Part shown: in pieces, positions 22,323 through 34,411 of the stretch
Position numbering within the stretch: the stretch's first letter is position 1
Layout of the letters: each line of letters starts with the position of its first letter
Assembly: GCA_029216955.1 (NCBI GenBank)
Contig: JANAVB010023996.1
Coordinates: 13,238,212 to 13,302,211 of the forward strand
Direction of reading: 5' to 3'
Length of the DNA: 64,000 nt
Source: Iris pallida
Lineage: Eukaryota; Streptophyta; Magnoliopsida; Asparagales; Iridaceae
Translations under genes and position numbers: made by a program
The notes under the pieces: model-generated
The model's database searches: none
What the model saw: only the letters and a program-made list of their open reading frames with translations
What the model was told of the DNA's origin: nothing

Positions 22323-23819
22323 AAGATGGGAATTGAAGTGGTTCTTCCAACCAGCGTGGCATTGATGGCCAGCCTACAGGTTCAGTCCAGCATAGTTGAG
22401 AGAATTCGGGTGGCGCAGTCAACAGATTCCAAGCTTCAACGACTCAGAGCAGAGTGTGAAGCAGGAAGAAGGCCAGAATTATGTATCCATGAAGACAGTA
22501 CGCTTCGGCACGGCACTCGTCTTTGTGTACCCAGTGGAGATATCAGACAGAAAGTCATGGCAGAAGCCCACAGTTCGCAATATTCTATTCATTCGGGTGG
22601 TACGAAGATGTACCGTGATATTCGTCAGCATTTCTGGTGGAATGGCATGAAGAGGAAGATAGCCCGGTTTGTCTCTCGGTATTTGGTTTGCCAACAGGTT
22701 AAAGCTGAACATCAGAGGCCCGCTGGACTTCTTCAACCCTTATCGATCCCAGAATGGAAATGGGAGCATATAACTATGGATTTCGTGACCGAATTGCCCA
22801 GATCTCCGGCCGGCAAAGATGCTATTTGGGTAATCGTGGACAGGCTTACCAAGGTGGCACACTTTCTCCCATTCAGAGTTGGACAGTCGACGGTACAGTT
22901 AGCAGAGATGTATCTCAGGCAGATCGTCAGGCTTCACGGTGTGCCAGTCAGCATCACCTCAGACAGGGATTCAAGATTTATATCACACTTTTGGCGTAGC
23001 TTGCAAGAGAGTTTGGGAACTCGTCTCCAGTTCAGTTCAGCATATCATACGCAGACAGATGGCCAATCAGAGCGCACAATCCAGACCCTTGAAGATATAT
23101 TGAGATCCTGTACCCTTGACTTCGGTGGTTTATGGGAGAATCATCTGCACCTGGTGGAATTCTCGTACAATAATAGTTATCAGGCCAGTATCCAGATGGC
23201 ATCCTTCGAGGCTCTCTATGGCAGGAAGTGCAGATCTCCGCTAGCATGGGACGATGTCGGGGAGAGGCAGATGCTCGGACCCGAATTGATTTCCCAGACG
23301 GTTGAAGTGGTCATGAAGGTCAGAGTTCACCTCCGAGTTGTCCAGGACCGCCAGCGCCATTGGGCCGATGCTCATCGACGTCCCTTAGAATTTGCTGTCG
23401 GCGACCATGTATTCCTTAGGATCTCGCCTAACCGCAGCGTCATTCGCTTCGGCATGCGGGAAAAGCTTAGTCCTAGGTATATAGGGCCGTTCGATATTCT
23501 AGAGAGAGTAGGAGATGTATCCTATCGTCTCGCTCTTCCGCCGTCGCTAAGTGAGGTGCATGATGTATTCCATGTGTCCCAATTACGACGGTATATTCCG
23601 GACCCGAGCCACATCCTAGACCATTCGGAATTGGTTGTTGGTACCAACCTTTCGTATGAGGAAAGGCCCGTGTCTATATTGGACCGGAGGGAGAAGATAC
23701 TCAAGAGCAAGACTATTAAATTAGTCCGTGTTGCTTGGGGTCATCACTCTCTAGGTGAGTCAACGTGGGAGCGTGATGACGACATCCGATCGCGATACCC
23801 CTACCTATTTGACTCGTGA
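22323..23819 (+). pseudogene. pol: Element A integrase with chromodomain
   Basis: Continues the same frame after the TAG. The N-terminal zinc-binding domain (HSSQYSIHSGG...VSRYLVCQQVK) has Tyr where the first Cys of CLVC is expected. The catalytic core keeps D-D-E (MDFVTELP, TSDRDSRF, RTIQTLED). Then come FEALYGRKCRSPL, KLSPRYIGPFDILERVG and DVFHVSQLRRYIPDPSH. The C-terminus (PVSILDRREK, VRVAWGHHSLGESTWER, RYPYLF) is the chromodomain-like tail typical of Tekay/Del chromoviruses, thought to guide insertion to heterochromatin. Ends with TGA at 23817-23819. Confidence 0.93.
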
Positions 23820-23988
23820 GGTATAATGTCTTTCTTATGCCTTATGTTTTCCCTTCCTTGCTTGCATTGTATGATTGCATGATTGAACTGCTTAGTGTAA
23901 CTTGCCTGTGCTTAATGTAGCTTGTCGTGGCAATCTCTAGCTCCTTGATTAAATTCCGAGGACGAAATTATTTTAAGGTGGGTAGAGT
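23820..23988 (+). promoter_or_regulatory. 3' untranslated region and polypurine tract of element A
   Basis: No coding. It ends in ATTCCGAGGACGAAATTATT and then AAGGTGGGTAGAG (23975-23987), the plus-strand primer site, immediately before the 3' LTR TGTCAC. Confidence 0.82.
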
Positions 23989-26900
23989 TGTCACCCTCAT
24001 TTCTCGTATTTCCGGTATTTTGTATTTATACTCGTATCTGGATTTTGGCATGTATTTTTTTATTTTTTTCTCAACTTGTGGGATTTCGGTATTTTCTATA
24101 TTTTGGGTTTTGGCATGGCTCGGTTTTATTGGGGATGGTTCGGTTTGGTTCGGTTTTATGTGTTGGAACACCCTAGCCCTACACTCCACCCTCAACACAC
24201 CACAACTCCCCTTCTTTATATCCCCACCTACCACTCTCTCTCCTCATAACTTCCACCATTAATTTCCTTCTTCTTCTTCTTCTCCTTCCTCCACAACTCT
24301 CCCAACCCTAGGCAAGTGCACCTTGCCACTTCATGAGAGCCCTATTTTCTTGGTTCATTTGCTAGATTAGGACATGGGGACCAACATTAGAACTTGGTGT
24401 TTTGAGATTTGAAGTCTCCTTTGCTCTAGATCTAAGTTATTTCTATTTTCGGATTTTGTATGGTTTGATCTCTTTAAGTTAGATTTTATGGGTTTTTGAT
24501 GTTTCTATGTGGAAGAGCATTCAGTTTCACTCCAATTGGAACTTTGGAAATCTGGATTTGGAGTTCGGATGGCCAAGTTATGATGCTTTGAAGCCTTGGC
24601 TTCATCTATGGTGTTCTGCTGTTTGGAGAAGACAGTGAGCAGTGTGCAGAGCTGTTTAGCTTACACATACTGAGTTGCGTGCGCTCTTTAGCATGCGTAC
24701 GCAGACTTGAGTACGCTTCCTGTTGGAAACATGTCTCCTTCAGCGTGCGTGACTTTTCACGCATACTGCTCCCTTGAGCGTGTGTGACTTTTCACGCACA
24801 CTGCTCCTTGAGCGTGCGTGACTTTTCACGCACACTGCTCCCTTGAGCGTGCGTGACTTTTCACGCACACTGCTCCTTGAGCGTGCGTGACTTTTCACCT
24901 ACACTGTTTTCTTCAGCGTGCGTGACTTTTCACCTACGCTGCTCTCTCAGCGTGCGTGACTTTTCACCTACGCTGCTCTCTCAGCGTGCGTGACTTTTCA
25001 TCTACGCTGCTCCCTGTAGCGTGCGTGACTTTGCACCTACGCTGCTCTCTCAGCGTGCGTGACTTTTCACCTACGCTGCTCTCTCAGCGTGCGTGACTTT
25101 TCACCTACGCTGCTCCCTGTAGCGTACGTGACTTTTCACCTACGCTGCTCTCTCAGCGTGCGTGACTTTTCACCTACGCTGCTCACTCAGCATGCGTGAC
25201 GTTTTACCTATGCTGCTCCTTGTAGCGTGCGTGACTTTTCACCTACGCTGCTCTCTCAGCGTGCGTGACTTTTCACCCACGCTGCTCCCTGTAGCGTGCG
25301 TGACTTTTCACCTACGTTGCTCTCTCAGCGTGCGTGACTTTTCGTATGCTGCTCCTCTGACCCCTTGCTTAACCCATTGGCTCTTGGGGTTGGGGTCTTA
25401 TTTCTTTAAGCTTGGCTTTTCTATTGTCCTGTATATTGATATTTTATTAGATATTTTACGCCCATTTTATATCCTTACGCCTTTTGTCATGAACTTGATT
25501 TTGCTTAATATGTTTGGAATGACTATTGTACATGGCACGGTATGACAAAGAACTAGTATAACACGACAGTGACCCGTAGTGGTGCACTCCTGATATGACC
25601 AAGCTGACATGATAGTGGCCCGTCGTGGCGCACTCCCGACAAGTATCCTGACATGATTTATCTTGATAACTTAACTTGACCTGCCTTGACACCGTGGGTG
25701 GTTCTTTCTCGCTTGTTTGTTAAATCCACTTGTCCTGTCTTGCATCATATCTAGGATGGGACTCCTGAGTACCACGGTCAGGAGCACCTACTAAAATGGA
25801 TTAAGGTTAATAACTAGAATAACTCAGTAGTCATGAAGAGATGACACAGCTACAGGCAATCCCGTTACCTGGGCGCTCTTGGGATCTGTAGCCTGCCGTC
25901 GAATAGGGCACATTTCCAGCACACCGTCGCGTGTTACACCCTCTAAGTCACCTAAGGGTACATTTGTCTTCTGGGCGATGTACCCACCTGAATTCAACCC
26001 CTAATTTTCGACCTGGGTAACCTGGATGGTCTGCAGGGCTTGTGGCTGTGGAATAATCTCACTACATCTTGTTAGTAATTAGGCCTGTGATAACCCTAAT
26101 TAGTTAAAGTAGTAAGCCGTAGTATCTGCTTGGCCATGATTGATTGAATGAGGTATAACCAGTTTAGCCATGTCTCGATCCAGTACCAGATTGCTCTCTG
26201 TCTTGATTTATTGTATTATTATCTTGCCGATAAATGGTGGGAAACCAAGTTCTGTTCAGATGAAGGGTTACAACCCCGGTCCTTGTTTGGTTTACGGGTT
26301 GTAACCTGGCTATCGGAATAGTTCCATGGTTATCTCGTCGTATATCACCCTGCCATGTTTTCGTAATTCTAGTTTTAATATTAGATTTTCTTGTGCTAAT
26401 TGCTGGCTTTTGTTCTTATTTCGTGGCCCCCTTGTGGTACTTGCTCTTTCTGGGGTTGACCCAGCTGGTTTTGTGTGGCCAGATTTTAGAGCAGGTCCCG
26501 AGGATCTACCAAGCTTCCAGCCCAATGGTGGCGACTAGAAGGAACCCGGGCTACGAGTGGGTTTTCTATTTTGTTTCGCTCACTCTATTGTAAATTTATT
26601 CTTTCGAGGCGTTTAGCCGACGAGCACCTGTTAGCTCGATGTACTTTTACTTACTGTCTGCCTACGGGCTATAAACATGATTAACAAATCCTAGGGTTGA
26701 TCATGTATGACTTAAACTCTTGCTAGTCCTCGTATTTTGTACGACTAGCTTCATGATCAGCTGATATATAATATTTAGGACGCCTTTTATTGTATATTTG
26801 GTGGTCAAACATCTTGTAATTATATTACTTGCTTGTGATTGAGACAATAGACTTGACCTTAAGAGACTGTTGGCTTGTAGTAAACCCTCATATCTAGACA

Positions 26901-26995
26901 GCCGTGACCGTATAGTTGAGATGTATTCTATTTCAATATACGTAGCTGGCTATGTCTGCCCCCGCTCTCCAATATTCTGGTTCTGGGGCGTGACA
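23989..26995 (+). repeat. Element A 3' LTR (3007 bp)
   Basis: Uninterrupted copy of the 5' LTR. Minisatellite at 24741-25350, coding-like frame at 26326-26538 ending DLPSFQPNGGD as in the 5' LTR (10900-11112). It ends GGGGCGTGACA at 26995, followed by the target duplication CTGGC. Confidence 0.94.
24741..25350 (+). repeat. 34-35-bp palindromic minisatellite in A 3' LTR
   Basis: About 18 units with core GCGTGCGTGACTTTTCAC, the counterpart of 9341-9925. The first five units keep the strong GTGCGTGA/TCACGCAC self-complementarity. Confidence 0.92.
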
Positions 26996-27000
26996 CTGGC
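26996..27000 (+). repeat. Target duplication CTGGC, right copy
   Basis: Exact partner of 8592-8596, bounding element A. Confidence 0.95.
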
Positions 27001-27520
27001 TGAGGACGATCTTGAGCTGAGGCTCAAGAGGGACGAGACCCTGTTGGGGGCAGCAGCAGCGGAGGCCAGGCCAAGAGGCCTCACATACAGATTCAGCAGC
27101 AGTATCAGCAGCCGATGGTCCACTTCCAGCAGCAGCAGCAGAGGCCTGTTCAGCATCAGGGACAGAGACAGGTGCTGTATCAGCAGGCACCCAGGCAGCA
27201 GCAGAACACTGTGTGCAACTTCTGCAAGAATCAAGGCCATGGGTAGGACGACTGCAGGAAGAGGCTGGGCATGTATTTACTTTGCTGTTCAGCGGAGCAT
27301 CAGCATAGAGAGTGTCCCAAGAACCCGACACCATTGGCTCAGATAGCACCAGGAGCTAGGGCTCCGACAGGACAGCAGAGGGGACCACCATTGCCGACTC
27401 AGCAGCAGAGGTTCGTCCAGCATCAGTAGCATGCCAGGAAAGGCTAGCCAGGGCGAGCTTACGCCATGACAGCCGAGGATGCTCAGGCAGTAGGAGGGGT
27501 GCTTGCAGGTTCTGATCTTC
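27001..27520 (+). pseudogene. gag: Element B gag, 3' part with zinc knuckles
   Basis: Continues B gag as AEDDLELRLKRDETLLG. At the G run near 27044-27050 the frame shifts; in the new frame it gives GQAKRPHIQIQQQYQQP, a Gln-rich linker, and zinc knuckles CNFCKNQGHG*DDC and CCSAEHQHREC. It then gives AYAMTAEDAQAVGGVLAG, where the protease should begin but nothing recognisable follows. TAG stops lie at 27244-27246, 27427-27429 and 27445-27447; the last two fit lost CAG codons in QHQQHARKGQPG. Confidence 0.83.
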
Positions 27521-28132
27521 TCGATTCTATTTCCACCTTGTCTCATTATACCTATCTTGTAATTCAATTCCATCTATTTCTATCTGTTTCCTCATTGTTG
27601 ATAAGTTTTGATCCGGTGTTACATCATGATTTAATTTTCTTCTGAGATAAGTCGTATGGGCTAGGTCGCCTCGATTATGAGATTTTAGAATCCTCTAGGG
27701 TCATGCTAGCAGGCATAGTGAGGACATATAGTCAGATTATGGACGTATTTCTTGGGTGTGGGAATTTAAGGTTTTCGCTGCTAAACATGCGGCAATAAGA
27801 AAATTTTAAATACCACAATTCTAGAGGTATGTACCATAGTTGAAGATTCTGTGATTATCGTAGCCTTGCTCACTGGCATGACGGAGATTCTGAGTATCAT
27901 GATGATTGGACAGACGCATACGAATATCGATTTGTATGATTTTCTGTGGTTACCTTGTTTTAAATTTTGAGGATGATTCTTTTAAGGTGGATAGACTTAT
28001 AACATCTATTTGTGAGTAATTTTAAATTTTATAACTTTAGTCATTTAATTCATGCTTTGATTTTTGAGATTTTAATCATTTTAAATTTTAAGCCGTGACT
28101 TGTAATTTTGATATTTTACTATTGTTGGTTTT
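27521..28132 (+). other. Element B post-gag region, no pol
   Basis: About 600 bp of AT-rich, stop-filled sequence where 3-4 kb of protease, reverse transcriptase and integrase would normally lie. It holds a decayed second polypurine-tract-like block at 27962-27998 (TTTGAGGATGATTC...AAGGTGGATAGACTT), 170 bp before the functional-looking one. No conserved enzyme motif is visible in any frame. Confidence 0.75.
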
Positions 28133-28168
28133 AATTTCGAGGACGAATTTTTTTAAGGTGGATAGATT
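28133..28168 (+). promoter_or_regulatory. Polypurine tract of element B
   Basis: AATTTCGAGGACGAATTT, then AAGGTGGATAGATT directly before the 3' LTR TGTCAC. Confidence 0.82.
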
Positions 28169-30248
28169 TGTCACCCCCAATTTTCAGAAATAGGGATATT
28201 TTTGTCATTATTCATTTTAGAATTATTTTGGAATTATTTATTTATTTATGATATTATTTTGGGGTTATTTGAGTCGGGTTCGAATTTCAACTCATTCTGA
28301 CTTGTATCGGGGACCCGGGGTAGTGTTGGCCCTAGTGGACCCACACACTAGTTAGCCATGGCCTACATGTTAGTATTTTAGTTAGTGACTAGGCTAATTA
28401 TTTTGGTTAGGTTTAATTTGGATTAGTGTTATTGGAATGACCAAACTAACCCCGACTTAACCCCTTACCAATGTATTAACCCATAGATTAGAGAGGGGCT
28501 TTTTGGGCTTTTCCCTAATAGGACAAACCCTCTCCATGGCCGGCCACCTCTAGAGGGGATAGGCACAAGCCCCTTTGATATTTTCTATTCCTTTCCATCT
28601 CATTTTCTCTCTCTTGTTCTTCCCCAAATTTCTAGAGAGCAACCTCTAGTGATTTCATCTTCAAATCCATCATTTCTTCCACCAAATCTTCTTCCTTACT
28701 TCTCTACTCAAGCCAAGGAGGAAGCAAGCCAAGTTTGGGAGGATTCGGAGCTCGTTCGTGTCCATTTGGAATCTCTACGTGTCGGTGTCGTGTCGGAAGG
28801 CTTTTTCCTTTGAATCTCTCTCCCGGAAGGTATAACCTCTCCTCTAATCCACCCCTACATGCATATAGATTGATTTTTAACCCATAGGAATAACTCCCAT
28901 GATTGTGTCTCCATTTGTGTCCATTTCGTGTCCATTTGGAGGTCATAGGAGTGTTCCTTGTGTTGTGGTTGTGTCCTAGTGGGAAAATCCCTATTGGACA
29001 CTTGTATTTATTATAAATATATTGTGGATGATTATTTAGAGATTAAATCTCATATTTCTAATAGTTTAGAGGTGTGTTTTCAATGTATCATAATGTATCA
29101 TATTTGTTTATATGTATATTGTATATATAATTGATTTTATACATATGTGAGTCTCTCTTTCTCTCTCTATATATATATATACATATATGTATATATGTAT
29201 ATAATTTGTGACTTATATATATATATGTATATAGTTGTGATTGTGTTTACATTGTGTCCATGTTTGGGGAGAATTCGGCCAAGGAGGAATTGGAATGTGT
29301 GTTGTTGAGAAGATTGGTGTTGTGCATATGAATATGTATATATGCAGGTATGTGTGTGTGAGAAGATTGAGATGGAAGGGTGAATTAGAGAGAATGAATT
29401 AGAGAGAATGAGTTAGAGAGTGTTAGAGAGTGAGAGTTAGAGAGGGCATGTGTGGGGGCATCCAGCCCCCATAACAGTAGCAGGGGACAACCCCCATTTC
29501 AGCTGTAGCATCCCAAAACCAGTACCTCAAAACCAGCCCCTAACATGCCATTGACAGCCCCATTTAGCCCCCCACATTTTCAGTCCCTACAGCCCTTACC
29601 TGTCCTTGATATGCCCATTTTTAGCCCTGATGGACAGCCCATTTGGCACTACAAATCAGTCCTAAGTAGCACCCTAAACCCGACCATATATGGACATCAT
29701 TTAGCACACAACCTGTAAATTTCAGTCCCCCATTGCAGTCCATGGTAACTCCCTTGTATCAGTCTCCTTGTCCAGCCTACATGACATCCCTATAGCACCC
29801 TTAACCTGCTCCTAAACACAGCCTACATAGCTGTCCTAAACTACACCCTTAACAGCTATGTAGCAGTCCCCATATCAGCCTACACACATCCCATTGGTAA
29901 ACCACATAAACCTGTCATTCCCTGTCCAAACTCACCCCATACAGTCCCTGAGACCCATCCCCAAACCAGTCCAATATCATGCCATTTCAGCCTATATAGC
30001 AGTCCCAAATTTCAGTCCTTAATTAACCCCCATATCAGTCTATACCTGTACCCATATCAGTCCCTACAAATCACTCAATTCAGACCCCATGGCTGTCCTA
30101 TTTTCAACATACAAGCAGCCCATGTTCAGTCCCTTATTATCCCCAGGTTGACAGCCTCAAAACCAGCCTTGTTCACCCCATAAAATAGCCCTTTGTAAGC
30201 TCTACAAATCAGTCCCTAGAGCCTATATATATGTATCTTATATGCCCA

Positions 30249-30280
<32 letters not shown>

Positions 30281-32460
30281 TAGTGTGTGTATGAGCCTAT
30301 ATGTATTATGTATGTGAGCCTATATATATATGTATTTATGAGTGTGAGTGATATATGAGTATAGCTAATAACCTATAGGTAGAGCCTATTTGTGACCATA
30401 TGTGAGTGAGAGGGTGAGTGAGTTGGTGTGTATGTGAGTGTTGGGTACATGTGAGAATGGTACAAGGGTAAAGGTAAGGTAATGGGTAAATGACCAACAT
30501 GTGGTCTAAGATGAGTTAGATACCTAGGAAACCTATGTATATTGGTAGGTAACCCTTAGATAGGATAGTATCTAGCTACCCTAAAGAGCCTAGGCTAGTA
30601 TCTTGGGTATTAGCGGGGTTTCCCTTGTATTGGGCAAGGTATCAGGATTACCTTGGTAAGGATAATATAGGTATTTGAGTTTGGAGTCTAAGATAGAGCT
30701 AGAACTTGATTTCCTTGGTTGGTAATGATCAAATATAGTGCTCATAGACTAGTTTTTACGTCGGTTAACCATTTTGACCAAAAGTCAATAAAAGTCAACC
30801 GAGAGTCAAACTTTGTCTTTAAGCGACTAGATTTGACCGGAACCAAACCAGAGTTGACCAGTTGATTGAAAGTCAACAGTTGGTCAACATGTGACTTGTT
30901 TGACCTAGGGTTGACTCAGTGTTGACCAGAGTTGACCAGAGTTGACTTTTTAACCAAAAGTTAACTGTAAGTCAACTCTTGACCTAAATTGACCTAGTTT
31001 GACTTGGATTGATTTCCTGTGACCTTGTTTGACCTTGATTATCCTAGTGTAACCCAGTTTGGCTCAGTATAACCTAGTTTAGCTTGGTATGACTTAGATT
31101 TGACATAGATTGACCTAGATTCATTTAGAATGCATTGAATTGTATCTTATTATCATTTTAGGCTCATAGTGACTTGTACTGTTCTATAGGAGACAGACAC
31201 CACTCCTCGGACAGTATATTCTCTTCAGATACTTAGGCTATCAGGCGAGTAAATTCTCTGACCGTTTCATACTTGTCTGGATTACATTCTTGCTCTAGAT
31301 TACTGTACTTGATGCTGACACGATTGTTATTACGGATTGGTACTATATGGATCTTCTTTTGAGATGTTATCCCCTTGTATTCACTAGATACATATTGTGA
31401 TGTGCGTTTCACTTACATATTGTATTTATTGAATACCCATATCCTTGTATACTCATTGTGCATATTGTACTCTCATTATCACATGAGTTCTAGGGATAGA
31501 CCATTGTACAACTATTGTATAACATTGTACATCTATTGTATAATGTTGTACATCAATTGTATAACATTGTACATCTATTGTATAACATTGTACACTATTG
31601 TACAAGATAACGTAATTGGAGTGGATCCTTGTGTAATGATTGGGGAGGGGGAGTAGAATTGGTTATGTAATCAAATCCTATTGTACAACATTGTATAACT
31701 ATTGTATGTCTATTATACACTCACGTACAATGGAGTTACCATTGCATTGTCCTAGACCGTTTACATAACCATATTGTACTCTAAATCATATGTTGCTTAC
31801 AGTTCTTACTTATCATATATAGATATTTCCTATTATCAAATCTCTACTGTTTTTCATATACATTCTTTTTTCAGCGTTTCATGTACCTTACTCTATTGTA
31901 TGCTTTATATTTCCTAACTTGATATAAACTGCGTGAGATGTTTTGTGCTCGCTCCTGTCCTGACTGGACCTGTTGATAATATTACAGAGGATGAGGATGA
32001 GGCCTGCGTAGATACCTACTATGGAACAACTGTAGATGACTCTTGTGACCCAGATTTCTAGTCGGATCCAGTAGCTATAGAGACTGAGGCTCCCTAGTCT
32101 AGGTTTTACTATTTCTGTCATTGAGATCTGGATTGTATATATTCTTTCATATTCAGTAGTGAGACTTGTATTTCTGGATGTTTGCTGAGATGTTATCTTA
32201 GACACTTAGACTCTCTGGTTGTATTTATGTGGATTTCCTCATTCAGTATTTATCTATCTATCTTTCTATCTTATCATTCTTCCTTAGATGTGATTGAGAC
32301 TATATATTGCTATGTCACCTCCATTCGGAGTGTATATACTGTACTGGTACCTTTATATTGTTAGATGATTGACCTAGGACAGCGTTCTACCGCCGACACT
32401 GCGGCGTAGGCTGGGCGTTGTTACGCTCTCGTACCCTCACAGTGGGTGCGGGTCGTGACA
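28169..32460 (+). repeat. Element B 3' LTR (4292 bp)
   Basis: Collinear with the 5' LTR over its whole length: G-poor tract 29455-30225, TTGACC cluster 30760-31110, coding-like segment from 31951 (with TAG at 32059), hairpin 32387-32409, end GGGTCGTGACA. The flanking minus-strand integrase of element C resumes at 32461. Confidence 0.93.
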
Positions 32461-32960
32461 CTTTGAAAGACAAAAAGTGGGTCGATTTGGTCAATCTATC
32501 AACGATGACCCAAATCGCATCTTTCCTTCCTGGAGATCGTGGAATTCCTCACACAAAATCTATAATGATATGTTCCTACTTTCACTCTGGAATGGCTAGT
32601 GGCTGAAGCAAACCACCTGGCCTCTGCCTCTCGACTTTCATCTGTTGGTACACTGAGCATCAGGACACAAACTGTGCCACCTCCCGCTTCATAACATACC
32701 ACCAAACGTGTTCTCTCAGGTCTCTGTACATCTTATTAGCACCAGGATGCATAGAGTATTGAGAACGATGCACCTCATGAAGAACCTCCTCCCGAAGCTC
32801 TCCACTAGGTGCGCACAATCTAGTACCATGCCTCAACGACCCATCCTCGGTGATAGAAAAATCATCTAGCAATCCTGCTCGTACCTGCTCCCCCATGCTC
32901 CTCGGGGCCACATCATCAAACTCTGCTGATCTGACTCTGTCTATCAATTTAGACTGAATC
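32461..32960 (-). pseudogene. pol: Element C integrase N-terminal part
   Basis: On the minus strand: HGTRLCAPSGELREEVLHEV, HRSQYSMHPGANKMYRDLRE and WWYVMKREVAQFVS (zinc-binding HHCC region). A frame change follows, then GTYHYRF and GRKDAIWVIVDRLTKSTHFL, the start of the catalytic core with the first Asp region degraded. The core stops at SFK where element B is inserted. The continuation is at 3196 and lower, with about 45 residues missing between the two parts. Confidence 0.85.
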
Positions 32961-32974
32961 TGTAAACCTCACAT

Positions 32975-34404
32975 CTACATCTCCATCCCAGGAATGATCT
33001 CCTCGATACCCAAACTTTCCAGATCTACCAATAGATGACGATCTACCATCAAATACATAGCTACCGGATACCTGCTCAAGGCATCGACAACTATATTGTT
33101 CTTTCCTGGATAATACTGTAATGAGATATCAAAGTCCTTCATCAGCCCAAGCCACCGCCTCTGCCTCATGTTCAACTCTTTCTGAGTGAACATGTACTTC
33201 AAGCTCTTATGATCTGTAAAAATCTCTACGAACAAAAATAACAGCTGCCAACTCCAGATCATGGGTCGGGTAGTTCTTCTCATGATGACACAATTGCCTG
33301 GATATATAGACAATCACCTTCCCGTGCTGTTGAAGAACACAACCTAAGCCTTTTCCAGATGCGTCACTGTAGATAGTGAAACCACCTGTCCCCAATGGCA
33401 ACGCCAAGATAGGAGCTGTGGTCAACCTATTCTTCAACTCATCAAAGGTGGCCTGACACTCCTCAGTCCAGACAAACTCTACGTCCTTCCTGGTGAGTCT
33501 AGTCATCGGCTCTGTAATTCGAAAAAAGTCCTGAACGAACTTCCGATAGTAGCTTGCCAGGCCCAAAAAGATCCGAATCTCTGTAAACATGCTTTGTGTA
33601 TACCAAGACTCAACTGCTGAAATCTTTTTTGGGTCCACTAGGATCCCCTTCGCGGTCACAACGTGACCCAAGAACTCTATCTGCTCCATGAAGAATTCAT
33701 ACTTTTACGACTTTCCATAGAGTTGCTCCTTCCCGAGGGTCTCTAGCACAATCCTCAGATGTTCCTCGTGCTCATCTAGCGTCTTCGAATAGACGAAAAT
33801 GTCATCAATGAAGACCACCATGGACTTGTCAAGGTACTGATGGAATACCTTGTTCATCAAGTTCATGAATATCGCTGTGGCGTTAATCTACCTAAACGGC
33901 ATAATGGTTAACTCATAGTAGCCATATCGAGTCTAGAAAGCAGTCTTCGGAATGTCTTCCTTCTTCACCTTCAGCTGATGGTACCCTGACCTCAAATCTA
34001 TCTTCGAAAATACCTTTGTGTCGCTTAATTGATCAAACAAGTCATCAATCTTCGACAACGGGCATTTGTTCTTGATAGTGAGGTTGTTCAGCGCCATGTA
34101 GTCGATACACATGCATACCGATCCATCGTTCTTTAGTATGAACCGAACAGGTGTGCCCCAATGTGAGGAACTGGATCTGATGAATCCCTTGTTCTACAGC
34201 TTGTCGAATTGCGTCTTCAGCTCTGCCAACTTGCGGTTGTTGATTCTATCAATGTGCTGCGAGATAGGCTAAGATCCCGGCACCAAATCTATAGAGAACT
34301 CAACATCTCTGTCCGGCGACATTGTCGACAAGTCATCAGGAAAAACATCCATGAATCTGCTATCAATGGTGTTGGCCCATTCCATGGGCACACCCGATTT
34401 TAAT
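32975..34404 (-). pseudogene. pol: Element C reverse transcriptase and RNase H
   Basis: The minus-strand frame runs [57 protein letters not shown], the catalytic [11 protein letters not shown], then [26 protein letters not shown] and, in RNase [43 protein letters not shown] and YYPGKNNIVVDALSRY. Stops within the RT part lie at Gln positions (PGS*PIS, DKL*NKGF, TAF*TRYG), each TAG. A frameshift near 33215-33240 separates RNase H segments. Dead copy, clearly older than element A. Confidence 0.88.
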
Positions 34405-34411
34405 AATAGAT

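Larger units (their letters stand above)
8597..26995 (+). mobile_element. Element A: Tekay/Del-type chromovirus, nested in B
   Basis: It starts TGTCACCCTC, ends GGGGCGTGACA, and is flanked by the perfect 5-bp duplication CTGGC. The 5' LTR (8597-18973) is about 2973 bp once CACTA-1 is removed, and the 3' LTR (23989-26995) is 3007 bp. Internal region 18974-23988 has a candidate primer site, one gag-pol frame (19107-23819) and a polypurine tract. In a hand-aligned 215-bp stretch (10021 and 25447 onward) I counted seven substitutions. Except for three TAG stops the 1571-codon frame has no frameshift, so it is the youngest and best kept retrotransposon here. Confidence 0.95.
3197..32460 (+). mobile_element. 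Element B: gag-only gypsy LTR retrotransposon
   Basis: Two LTRs of 4307 and 4292 bp in direct orientation (starts TGTCAC, ends GGGTCGTGACA) enclose a candidate primer site, a gag gene, a polypurine tract and no polymerase. Without the 18.4-kb nested element A the internal region is only about 2.3 kb. It is inserted in the integrase of minus-strand element C. The flanking 5-mers are CTTTT (3192-3196) and CTTTG (32461-32465), a 4/5 match to a target duplication. In a hand-aligned 240-bp stretch (6241-6480 versus 31201-31439) I counted nine substitutions and one indel between the LTRs, so the insertion is not recent. The gag resembles that of element C, so C-like relatives could have supplied the enzymes in trans. 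Confidence 0.9.
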
